A stretch of DNA of 5,503 nucleotides from Ignavibacteriota bacterium (lineage in GTDB: Bacteria; Bacteroidota; Ignavibacteria; Tepidaquicellales; Tepidaquicellaceae), in NCBI GenBank assembly GCA_003135995.1, contig PNBM01000374.1, positions 3,504 through 9,006 on the forward strand, read 5' to 3'. The notes under the pieces were generated by a model. It was not told the DNA's origin. It was given only the letters and a program-made list of their open reading frames with translations, and did not search any database. The position numbers and the translations under genes are program-made. Shown piece by piece: positions 1-5,503 of the stretch. How positions within the stretch are numbered: the stretch's first letter is position 1; each line of letters opens with the position of its first letter.

Positions 1-1421
1 AAAATATACCTGCTGAGATCCCTGTTTTTAACTATCTTGCTTAATCTTTCATTTACAAGTTTTTTGTCAATAAATATTTTCGTTTTATTTTGCTTATCAG
101 GCACTTCAAACAAAATATCTTCGAGAAGAGTCGTCAATATCGTGTGCAAACGCCTTGCGCCGATGTTTTCAACCTGCTCATTTACTTCCGCCGCAATTTT
201 TGCAATTTCACGTATGGAATCATCCCTAAAACTAAGCTCGACATTTTCTGTTTGCAATAAAGCCTTGTATTGTTTTATTAATGCGTTTTCGGGTTGAGTG
301 AGAATTTTATAAAAATCTTCTTCATTCAGACTGTTTAACTCAACTCTTATAGGAAACCTTCCCTGCATTTCAGGAATAAGGTCACTCGGTTTTGAAATGT
401 GAAATGCTCCTGAAGCAATAAAAAGTATATGGTCAGTTTTGACAGGACCATACTTTGTAATAACCGTAGAACCTTCCACAATCGGTAGTAAATCCCTTTG
501 AACGCCTTCACGCGAAACATCTGCACCTGCACCGGGTTTGTTATTGCTTGCTATTTTATCTATTTCATCTATAAATACGATTCCTGAATTTTGAACTTTG
601 AATATGGCTTCTTTAATTACATTGTCCATATCGATAAGTTTTTGAGATTCTTCCTGAGCCAATACTTTTTTAGCTTCCGCGACCGATAATTTTCTTTTTT
701 TGGATTTCTTAGGCATTAAATTTCCGAATATATCCTGAAGATTAAGTCCCATTTCCTCGAGACCAATAGGACCTAATACCTGTAGCATTGGCATTGAATC
801 AGCAGAGAGGTCAAGTTCGATTATCCTGTTATCAAGTTTTTTATCCAAAAGCTGCTTTCGCAATTTTTCACGCGTTTTAGAATTAATTTCAGCAATATCT
901 TCTTCTGATGGTTTTGAAATCAAATTTTCTTCCTGCAAATCAGTTGAGGTGGATTCCGTATTACTTGCTCCGTTCTTCTTTTTCATCGGAGGAAGTAATA
1001 TATCAAGAATTCTTTCTACAGCATTCTCTTCCGCTTTTTGACTGACTTCCTGTGCTTTATTATTTTTTACTATATTAACTGCAAGGTCGGTTAGTTCCCT
1101 TATCATAGATTCTACATCCCTGCCTACATACCCGACCTCTGTAAATTTTGATGCTTCTACTTTTATAAAAGGAGCATTCGCTAATTTAGATATTCTTCTC
1201 GCTATCTCAGTTTTTCCAACACCTGTCGGTCCAATCATAATTATGTTATTAGGCATAATTTCATCACGCATTGAATCGGGAACCTGCTGCCGGCGCCATC
1301 TGTTCCTTAATGCAATTGCAACAGACTTTTTTGCGTTATCCTGTCCGATAATATATTTATCGAGTTCTTCAACAATTTGTGAAGGAGTTAGTTGTTCAAT
1401 TTTATCGTTACTTTTGTTCAT
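1..1421 (-). CDS. hslU: HslU, ATP-dependent unfoldase subunit of the HslUV protease (3' end just outside window)
   Basis: HslU is the AAA+ ring ATPase that unfolds cytoplasmic proteins and threads them into the HslV peptidase. I translated the minus strand from ATG at 1421 and the frame stays open to the window edge, giving 473 whole codons. Visible motifs are the N-terminal [10 protein letters not shown] segment (residues 23-32), Walker A GPTGVGKT (64-71), pore loop GYVG (97-100), Walker B FIDEID (283-288), the GRFPIR block with the arginine finger at R355, and the GARRLHT sensor-2 block with R423. Residues about 110-245 are the HslU-specific intermediate (I) domain, with a polar low-complexity linker at about 150-175. 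The protein is about 30 residues longer than E. coli HslU (443), mostly through the I domain. The edge reads DLSRYI plus TT of a Phe/Leu codon, matching the conserved C-terminal tail that docks into HslV, so only one base and the stop are missing. It follows hslV by 52 bases, and no Shine-Dalgarno sequence is seen before its ATG. Identification is from family knowledge and is very secure. Confidence 0.97.
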   Translation of the reverse strand, partial: MNKSNDKIEQLTPSQIVEELDKYIIGQDNAKKSVAIALRNRWRRQQVPDSMRDEIMPNNIIMIGPTGVGKTEIARRISKLANAPFIKVEASKFTEVGYVGRDVESMIRELTDLAVNIVKNNKAQEVSQKAEENAVERILDILLPPMKKKNGASNTESTSTDLQEENLISKPSEEDIAEINSKTREKLRKQLLDKKLDNRIIELDLSADSMPMLQVLGPIGLEEMGLNLQDIFGNLMPKKSKKRKLSVAEAKKVLAQEESQKLIDMDNVIKEAIFKVQNSGIVFIDEIDKIASNNKPGAGADVSREGVQRDLLPIVEGSTVITKYGPVKTDHILFIASGAFHISKPSDLIPEMQGRFPIRVELNSLNEEDFYKILTQPENALIKQYKALLQTENVELSFRDDSIREIAKIAAEVNEQVENIGARRLHTILTTLLEDILFEVPDKQNKTKIFIDKKLVNERLSKIVKNRDLSRYI

Positions 1422-1473
1422 TAAATTTATATTATTTACTTTATGTAATCTAAGCTATCTATCAATGATATTA

Positions 1474-2016
1474 TTATGTTAGCTCTTCTATAGTAATGTG
1501 GTTATTAGTAAAAATGCAAATATCCGAAGCTTGTAAAAGAGACTCTTTAATTATATCTTTTGCAGATAATTTGGAGTGTTTTAAAAGCATTCTTGCCGCA
1601 ACCAAAGCATACTGTCCCCCGGAACCGATAGCAACTATTCCATCGTCAGGTTCAATAACATCACCTGTTCCGGATATGATAAGCGTCTTGTCTTTTCCAA
1701 CAACGGCGAGCAGGGCTTCAAGTCTCCTCAAATATTTATCCGTTCTCCAATCCTTTGCAAGTTCAGTGGCTGCTCTTACTAAATTTCCTTTATACTGTTC
1801 GAGTTTAGCTTCAAATCTTTCAAAAAGAGTAAATGCATCGGAAGTAGCTCCTGCAAATCCCACGAGCACCTGGTCATTAAATATTTTACGCACCTTTCTG
1901 GCACCGTGTTTCATAACCGTATTTCCCATTGTAACCTGCCCGTCGCTTCCTATTACAGCTTTTCCGTCTTTTATTAAACCAATTACAGTCGTAGACTTTA
2001 TATTATTTTCTCCCAA
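1474..2016 (-). CDS. hslV: HslV, threonine peptidase subunit of the HslUV protease
   Basis: HslV forms the proteolytic double ring that degrades substrates fed by HslU, using an N-terminal threonine exposed by removal of the leader. The 180-residue reading aligns throughout with the family. TTV at T9 corresponds to the catalytic Thr1, followed by GSDGQ (23-27), the catalytic lysine K41 in [23 protein letters not shown] (53-69), [18 protein letters not shown] (86-103), GSGG with S132, and a C-terminal DICIFTN segment (165-171) matching the cation-binding loop. The usual GSGGPYA reads GSGGQYA here. The start is uncertain. The only standard start codon after the upstream in-frame stop is TTG at 2016, giving an eight-residue leader. 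However, a GGGAG sequence at 2014-2010 sits inside that leader, eight bases before ATA at 2001, which would give a three-residue leader (MKS). The gene begins 22 bases after the rpoN stop and is followed by hslU, the usual hslVU order. Confidence 0.96.
   Translation of the reverse strand: MGENNIKSTTVIGLIKDGKAVIGSDGQVTMGNTVMKHGARKVRKIFNDQVLVGFAGATSDAFTLFERFEAKLEQYKGNLVRAATELAKDWRTDKYLRRLEALLAVVGKDKTLIISGTGDVIEPDDGIVAIGSGGQYALVAARMLLKHSKLSAKDIIKESLLQASDICIFTNNHITIEELT
2010..2014 (-). promoter_or_regulatory. Shine-Dalgarno sequence GGGAG near the hslV start
   Basis: The minus strand reads TTGGGAGAAAATAATATAAA from 2016 downward. GGGAG overlaps the only standard start codon (TTG), so it is too close to serve it. 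Its eight-base spacing to ATA at 2001 is the same as the spacing of the rpoN site to its ATG. It therefore argues for initiation at ATA, in frame and five codons further in. The match is short, so chance is possible. Confidence 0.45.
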
Positions 2017-2038
2017 TTTGAATATTTTTTATATTTAA

Positions 2039-3511
2039 TTACAATTTTCTTCTTAACCTTGCTTTAGGAATTTTCATTGATTCGCGGTATTTTGCAACAG
2101 TTCTTCTCGCAATTTTAAATCCGAGCCTGGATAATTCTTCCGTTAAATCATCATCAGAAAATGGTTTCAAAGGATTTTCACCCGTTATAATATCTCTTAG
2201 TTTAGATTTCAGTTCTTTTGATGAAACATCTTCACCATCTTCCGTTTTTACGTTGTTACTAAAGAAATATTTAAGCTCATATATTCCGAAATCAGTTTGA
2301 ACATATTTACCCCTGACTGTCCGGCTGACCGTAGAGATATCCATGGATATATCATCTGCAACATCCTTTTCGAATAAAGGTTTCAAATGTTCTCCCATGC
2401 TATCGAAAAATACACGCTGATGCTTGAGAATCGAAATCATTACTTTTAACATCGTTTCTCTTCGCGATCTCAACGCTTCTATAAACCATTTCGCCCTTTC
2501 AAAATTGTTTCTGATAAATTCTTTTGTATTTTTATCAACTTTTTTTCTTCTTCCGCTTATTAATTTTACGTAAGCAGAATTAATGCGCAAAGGCGGTAAA
2601 TGCCTGTCGTTAAGTTCAATTTTGTAATCATTATTATCTTTAACTATAATCATATCAGGTACTATATAATGATTATCGGTGGAGTCTATTATATTCCCCG
2701 GTTTAGGATTAAGCTTTCCAATAATTTCAAATAACTTGTTTAAAATATCAATATCGATAGATAATTCCTTTAAAAGTTTCTCGAAATTCTTCAACCGTAA
2801 TTCTTCAAAATAATCCGTCAGTATTCTTTTGCAAAGATTTTTCAATACTTCATCTTCCTTGATAGAATCAATTTGAATCAGGAGGCATTCTTTCAAATTT
2901 CGTGAAGCGATACCGATAGGTTCAAATTTTTGAATTTTGCTCAATACGGTGCAAACATCCTTTTCGGAAAAAATTAAATCCTCAAATTCTGTCCCGATTT
3001 TATCTTTTTCGATATCATTGAGTATTTCGATTGTATTTTCGCGCATATATCCATCATCATCTATATAACTGACCAGCTTTTCACCTATAAATGTCTCTTT
3101 TCCGGAAAAACCTGCAAGGTGCAACTGAGAAAGAATATTATCGTGTAAAGTTGTACGGGTTCTCCAGATATTTTCATAATTCACTTCCTTCGGAGACCCC
3201 TCATAGTCTTCCGTTTTAAATCCATCAGTTTCGGAATTCATATAATCATCTAAATCGAATTCATCTTCGGCTTTTTCAGTTTCTTCTTTAACAGGTTCAT
3301 CTGCACTATCAGTTTCATCAGTTTTTGTTTCCTCTTCTTTTTCTTCGGTTTCTTCCGCAATTTCTTCATCCTCGAGAAAAGGATTCACTTCAAGTTCCTG
3401 CCTGATTAATTGCTCAACAGACAAAGTCGGAATTGCGAGCAGATTTTGTCTTTGTATCAATTGAGGCAAAGCTTTTTGAACCTGTTTCTGACTCTGTGTT
3501 TGCTTTAGCAT
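2039..3511 (-). CDS. rpoN: RNA polymerase sigma-54 factor
   Basis: RpoN directs RNA polymerase to -24/-12 promoters and needs an AAA+ enhancer-binding activator to open them. The 490-residue protein has all the family parts. Region I is at about 1-48 (Gln/Leu-rich, ending in QELEVNPFLED). A strongly acidic region II, rich in Glu and Asp, spans about 47-106. The core-binding domain covers about 112-310 and includes FEPIGIASRNLKECLL (196-211) and LNPKPG (267-272). The DNA-binding domain includes the helix-turn-helix around ISMDISTVSRTVRGKYVQT (388-406) and GIYELKYFF (409-417). The diagnostic RpoN box ARRTVAKYRE is at 468-477 and reads the -24 element. Region I starts almost at the initiator methionine, without the longer leader seen in some proteobacterial homologues. 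The ATG at 3511 has a GAGG site eight bases upstream and lies three bases after the DUF3109 stop. No sigma-54 activator and none of the common proteobacterial rpoN neighbours (hpf, ptsN) is present; hslV follows instead. Identification is very secure. Confidence 0.98.
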   Translation of the reverse strand: MLKQTQSQKQVQKALPQLIQRQNLLAIPTLSVEQLIRQELEVNPFLEDEEIAEETEEKEEETKTDETDSADEPVKEETEKAEDEFDLDDYMNSETDGFKTEDYEGSPKEVNYENIWRTRTTLHDNILSQLHLAGFSGKETFIGEKLVSYIDDDGYMRENTIEILNDIEKDKIGTEFEDLIFSEKDVCTVLSKIQKFEPIGIASRNLKECLLIQIDSIKEDEVLKNLCKRILTDYFEELRLKNFEKLLKELSIDIDILNKLFEIIGKLNPKPGNIIDSTDNHYIVPDMIIVKDNNDYKIELNDRHLPPLRINSAYVKLISGRRKKVDKNTKEFIRNNFERAKWFIEALRSRRETMLKVMISILKHQRVFFDSMGEHLKPLFEKDVADDISMDISTVSRTVRGKYVQTDFGIYELKYFFSNNVKTEDGEDVSSKELKSKLRDIITGENPLKPFSDDDLTEELSRLGFKIARRTVAKYRESMKIPKARLRRKL

Positions 3512-3514
3512 TTG

Positions 3515-4078
3515 TTATGCCTCATAATAAATATTTTTAACTAATATTTCATAAAAGCCATAACCAAATTTACGGATTACGGCGTCTTTTACATATTCTA
3601 AAATTGTAAGGTTTTCATTTTTCCCTTTCACCAGCGCATCATCACATTCATAAAATTTCTCATAACGGAGAGTATCTTTATTTTTCCCCGATATTCTTAT
3701 AGGAAATAACTCACACGATATTGGTTTTTTAAAAACGGTTTCTCCTTCGTTAAAAGCTTTCTGAAAAGCACATTTGGCTATACCCGATTCATAATAAGCG
3801 AAAACGCATTCCCGGTCATTCACATTATTTAATGATAAATCTCCTTCGATATTTTTATAAAAACCTTCTTCGCTGATAATTTTTTTATTAACATCGGGGA
3901 CATAATTAATAATGATATTAATAATATTATTTATTTCATTTATTTCCGGTCCGGTAATCGGAGCTCCAATCGCACCATTTATTGTGCAACAGGCACCCTT
4001 GCATTTTATCAAATCGCATGCAAAATTTATTTTAACTATCCTGTCGTCTATGTAATAATTTTTATTATTGTAAATCAT
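3515..4078 (-). CDS. DUF3109-family cysteine-rich protein of unknown function
   Basis: I recognise this 187-residue protein as a DUF3109-type protein from its layout, not from a search. It opens with a cysteine cluster ACDLIKCKGACC (C21, C26, C30, C31), followed by GAIGAPIT (35-42). A middle NDRECVFAYYESGIAKCAF block follows (C91, C103), then KKPISCELFPIRI (117-129, C122) and YEC (C145). Eight cysteines in fixed family-type spacing resemble the wider class of CxxxxCxxxCC putative zinc- or iron-cluster-binding proteins (YkgJ-like), so metal binding is likely but inferred. There is no signal peptide or membrane segment, so it is probably cytoplasmic. Residues 45-58 are almost entirely Glu, Ile and Asn, apparently driven by AT-rich codons. 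Its ATG shares four bases (ATGA) with the dprA stop and its own stop lies three bases before rpoN, so it is probably translated together with both. No clear Shine-Dalgarno sequence precedes its ATG. Biochemical role is unknown. Confidence 0.85.
   Translation of the reverse strand: MIYNNKNYYIDDRIVKINFACDLIKCKGACCTINGAIGAPITGPEINEINNIINIIINYVPDVNKKIISEEGFYKNIEGDLSLNNVNDRECVFAYYESGIAKCAFQKAFNEGETVFKKPISCELFPIRISGKNKDTLRYEKFYECDDALVKGKNENLTILEYVKDAVIRKFGYGFYEILVKNIYYEA
3520..3523 (-). promoter_or_regulatory. Shine-Dalgarno site GAGG for rpoN
   Basis: GAGG on the minus strand lies eight bases before the rpoN ATG and inside the last codons of the DUF3109 gene (around its final Glu-Ala codons and stop). 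It fixes the rpoN start and shows that this genome uses at least some canonical ribosome binding sites. The site would be cleared by ribosomes terminating on the upstream gene, which fits coupled translation. Confidence 0.7.
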
Positions 4079-5202
4079 ATCTTAATAAAATATTTACCCG
4101 GCATTTGCCTTATCAACCCTTTAAACTCAAGTGATAATAAACTAACCAGGCAATCAGAAATATTAAATGCAGATAAAAAACTAATTTCATCTATATGCTT
4201 TGGCATATATTCAAGAACGTCGTAAATACCTCTTTCAAATAAGCTCATTTCAGTTTGTTTCTCTTCTTTATAAGCTTTCTTCCCTATATCGGCGTACCCG
4301 TCTAACTTGTAGCATAATTCGCTTATGATATCATCGGCATTTTCAACAAGCTTAGCCATTCCTTTTTTTATCATATTATTGCAGCCTTCGGATTTTTTCG
4401 AATATATATACCCGGGTACTGCAAATATTTCTTTATTCTGGTCAAGAGCAAATTCAGCTGTAATTCTTGAACCTCCCCGCAAACCTGTCTCGATTATCAA
4501 AGTTCCGAGACTTATTCCGCTTATTATTCTGTTCCTCCTCGGAAAATTCACTTTATCCGGTTTTGCACCAATCTCGAATTCGGAAATAACAGCTCCGTTC
4601 TCCGAAATCATATCGTAAATATTCTTATTATCGGGAGGATAAATAACATCCACACCCGAACCGAGAACGGCATAAGTTATATTGCCGTTATCAAGACAAA
4701 CTTTATGTGAAAGAGCATCAATGCCCCTTGCCATCCCGCTAATTACAGGAATACTCAGCTCCGAAAGCTCGTTTACAAATTTTTGACAGGCATTTTTCCC
4801 GTATTCACTCGGATATCTTGTACCGACGATGCTGAGTGAATAAGCATCTTCTTTAAATAGTTTTCCTTTATAATACAGAATAACAGGAGCATCATAAATA
4901 TTCTTCAGATTTACCGGGTACTGTTCGTCCAAAATCGTAATAATTTTTATCTTTTTCTTATCACATAAATCGAGCATCCTTTTATATTCTTCGGAATATT
5001 TATTTTTATTTTTGTTGAAATTAAGAATATCTTTAGCAACATTATCATTTATGCCCTCAATAAATTTAATTTCATTTATTGAAGCCTCGAATATGCTTTT
5101 ATCGTACGGAAATTTATTAAGAATATTTCTGATTCTTACATTTCCGAGATTATTAATCTTTGATAATAAAAATAAATATTTTAAATTATTAATATTATTC
5201 AA
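4075..5202 (-). CDS. dprA: DprA, DNA-processing protein / RecA loader
   Basis: DprA (Smf) binds incoming single-stranded DNA during natural transformation, protects it and loads RecA. It is also widespread in bacteria not known to be competent. The 375-residue protein has an N-terminal helix-hairpin-helix/SAM-like part (about 1-65, including NLGNVRIRNIL and IEGINDNVAKDIL). The Rossmann-type DprA core spans about 90-295, with IVGTR (125-129), SGMARGIDALSHK (155-167), VLGSGVDVIYPP (179-190), FPRRNRIISGIS (220-231), IIETGLRGGSRITAEFALD (236-254) and IFAVPG (259-264). A C-terminal winged-helix segment (about 316-375) matches the usual DprA tail. The length is normal for the family. The start is TTG at 5202. 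No in-frame ATG exists between the upstream stop and residue 75, which lies beyond the hairpin domain, so TTG is the only reasonable standard start. No clear Shine-Dalgarno sequence precedes it. It starts 11 bases after the permease stop and overlaps the next gene by ATGA. No competence-uptake genes are visible in the window. Confidence 0.96.
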   Translation of the reverse strand: MNNINNLKYLFLLSKINNLGNVRIRNILNKFPYDKSIFEASINEIKFIEGINDNVAKDILNFNKNKNKYSEEYKRMLDLCDKKKIKIITILDEQYPVNLKNIYDAPVILYYKGKLFKEDAYSLSIVGTRYPSEYGKNACQKFVNELSELSIPVISGMARGIDALSHKVCLDNGNITYAVLGSGVDVIYPPDNKNIYDMISENGAVISEFEIGAKPDKVNFPRRNRIISGISLGTLIIETGLRGGSRITAEFALDQNKEIFAVPGYIYSKKSEGCNNMIKKGMAKLVENADDIISELCYKLDGYADIGKKAYKEEKQTEMSLFERGIYDVLEYMPKHIDEISFLSAFNISDCLVSLLSLEFKGLIRQMPGKYFIKI

Positions 5203-5213
5203 AACAAATAATA

Positions 5214-5503
5214 TTATCTTTTTAATTTAGGATCAATAGAATCCCTTAACCCGTCACCCAATAAATTTACTGAAAAAACAGTAATCATAATAGCCAGAAT
5301 TGGGAACACAGCTAAACCCCAGTTAGAACCTGAAATTATATATTTATACCCGTCAAAAATCATCTGTCCCCAGCTTGCTGTCGGCGGCTGAACCCCGAGT
5401 CCGAGAAAACTCAGGCTCGCTTCAAATATAATTGCAGACGCAAGACCAACCGTAGCAGTGACAATCACCGGTCCGAAGCAGTTAGGAAGCAAATGCCGGA
5501 ACC
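5214..5503 (-). CDS. ABC transporter permease, oligopeptide/dipeptide (DppC/OppC) type, C-terminal part
   Basis: This is the last 95 residues of an inner-membrane permease; the 5' part lies beyond the right edge, so no start is present. The first whole codons read FRHLLPN, the end of the EAA loop that contacts the ATPase subunit. A membrane segment of small and hydrophobic residues follows (VIVTATVGLASAIIF), then EASLSFLGLGVQPPTASWG, a hallmark of the DppC/OppC branch. A short extracytoplasmic stretch and a last membrane helix (NWGLAVFPILAIMITVFSVN) come next. The LLGDGLRDSIDPKLK tail is typical of this family. The transporter would import peptides, nickel or a similar solute with a partner DppB-type permease, two ATPases and a binding protein, presumably upstream. 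The substrate cannot be told from this fragment. A methionine-like start at 5492 is really an internal TTG leucine codon. The stop is 11 bases before dprA, so the two are probably co-transcribed. Confidence 0.93.
   Translation of the reverse strand, partial: FRHLLPNCFGPVIVTATVGLASAIIFEASLSFLGLGVQPPTASWGQMIFDGYKYIISGSNWGLAVFPILAIMITVFSVNLLGDGLRDSIDPKLKR

Noticed and set aside
37..297. An 86-codon plus-strand frame over the 3' end of hslU
   Set aside because: Shadow of the HslU C-terminal domain; hydrophobic translation without family features. The same applies to plus-strand frames at 1243-1482, 4325-4618 and 5012-5230.
347..532. A 61-codon minus-strand frame inside hslU
   Set aside because: It is out of frame with HslU, whose arginine-finger region and the stretch after Walker B are read across the same bases.
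1437..1465. TTGATA and TAAAGT with a 16-base spacer on the minus strand between hslV and hslU, as a possible hslU promoter
   Set aside because: The -10 match is poor and such hexamers are common by chance in AT-rich DNA; the 52-base gap alone does not show a promoter.
1909..1925. TGGCAC on the plus strand inside hslV as a possible sigma-54 promoter (-24 element)
   Set aside because: The required GC at the -12 element is missing at the right spacing, and the site would point antisense within a coding region.
1496..2038. A 180-codon open frame on the plus strand covering almost the whole of hslV
   Set aside because: It is antisense to a secure gene, its translation shows no recognisable family, and its openness follows from the codon use of hslV. 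Nothing supports expression.
3895..3945. Very AT-rich TAAT/ATTA repeat-like tract as an origin or regulatory element
   Set aside because: It lies wholly inside the DUF3109 coding frame and is explained by Asn/Ile codons; no regular repeat unit is kept.
5490..5492. TTG as a start of a short 92-residue membrane protein
   Set aside because: The frame runs on to the window edge and the upstream codons (Phe-Arg-His) continue the conserved permease loop, so this is an internal leucine.
1..5503. A novel defence, mobile or other undescribed system
   Set aside because: Five of the six genes belong to well-known families with intact motifs and the sixth is a conserved DUF; there are no repeats, integration signs or toxin-like small genes.

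Overview
The window is a compact, AT-rich stretch of bacterial chromosome in which every supported gene lies on the minus strand. In transcription order (right to left) it holds: the C-terminal end of an oligopeptide/dipeptide-type ABC transporter permease, dprA, a DUF3109-family cysteine-rich protein, rpoN (sigma-54), hslV and hslU. Spacing is tight: 11 bases, a 4-base ATGA overlap, 3 bases, 22 bases and 52 bases. No convincing terminator or promoter interrupts the run, so it reads as one likely polycistronic unit that starts outside the window on the right. No stretch over 300 bases lacks a gene, and I see no tRNA, rRNA, CRISPR array, insertion sequence or long repeat.

Organism: the low GC content, the Asn/Ile/Lys-rich proteins and a DUF3109 protein (a family I know mainly from Bacteroidota, Chlorobi and Ignavibacteria) suggest a member of the FCB group, perhaps an Ignavibacteria-like lineage. 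This is inference from gene content and style, not from a marker-gene phylogeny.

Region by region: 5503-5214 is the last 95 residues of a membrane permease. 5202-4075 is DprA, which loads RecA onto incoming single-stranded DNA. 4078-3515 is a small protein with eight cysteines of unknown function. 3511-2039 is sigma-54. 2016-1474 and 1421-1 are the HslV peptidase and HslU unfoldase, the two subunits of the ATP-dependent HslUV protease. HslU is nearly whole: its final conserved residues are at the very edge and only the last base of the final codon and the stop are missing. HslV and HslU form one complex; the other neighbours have no obvious shared pathway.

This looks like an ordinary housekeeping region and I do not see a new system. 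The points most worth a second look are the hslV start, where a good Shine-Dalgarno sequence sits inside the first annotated codons and points to a non-standard ATA start, and the tight dprA-DUF3109-rpoN linkage as context for an uncharacterised metal-binding-like protein.
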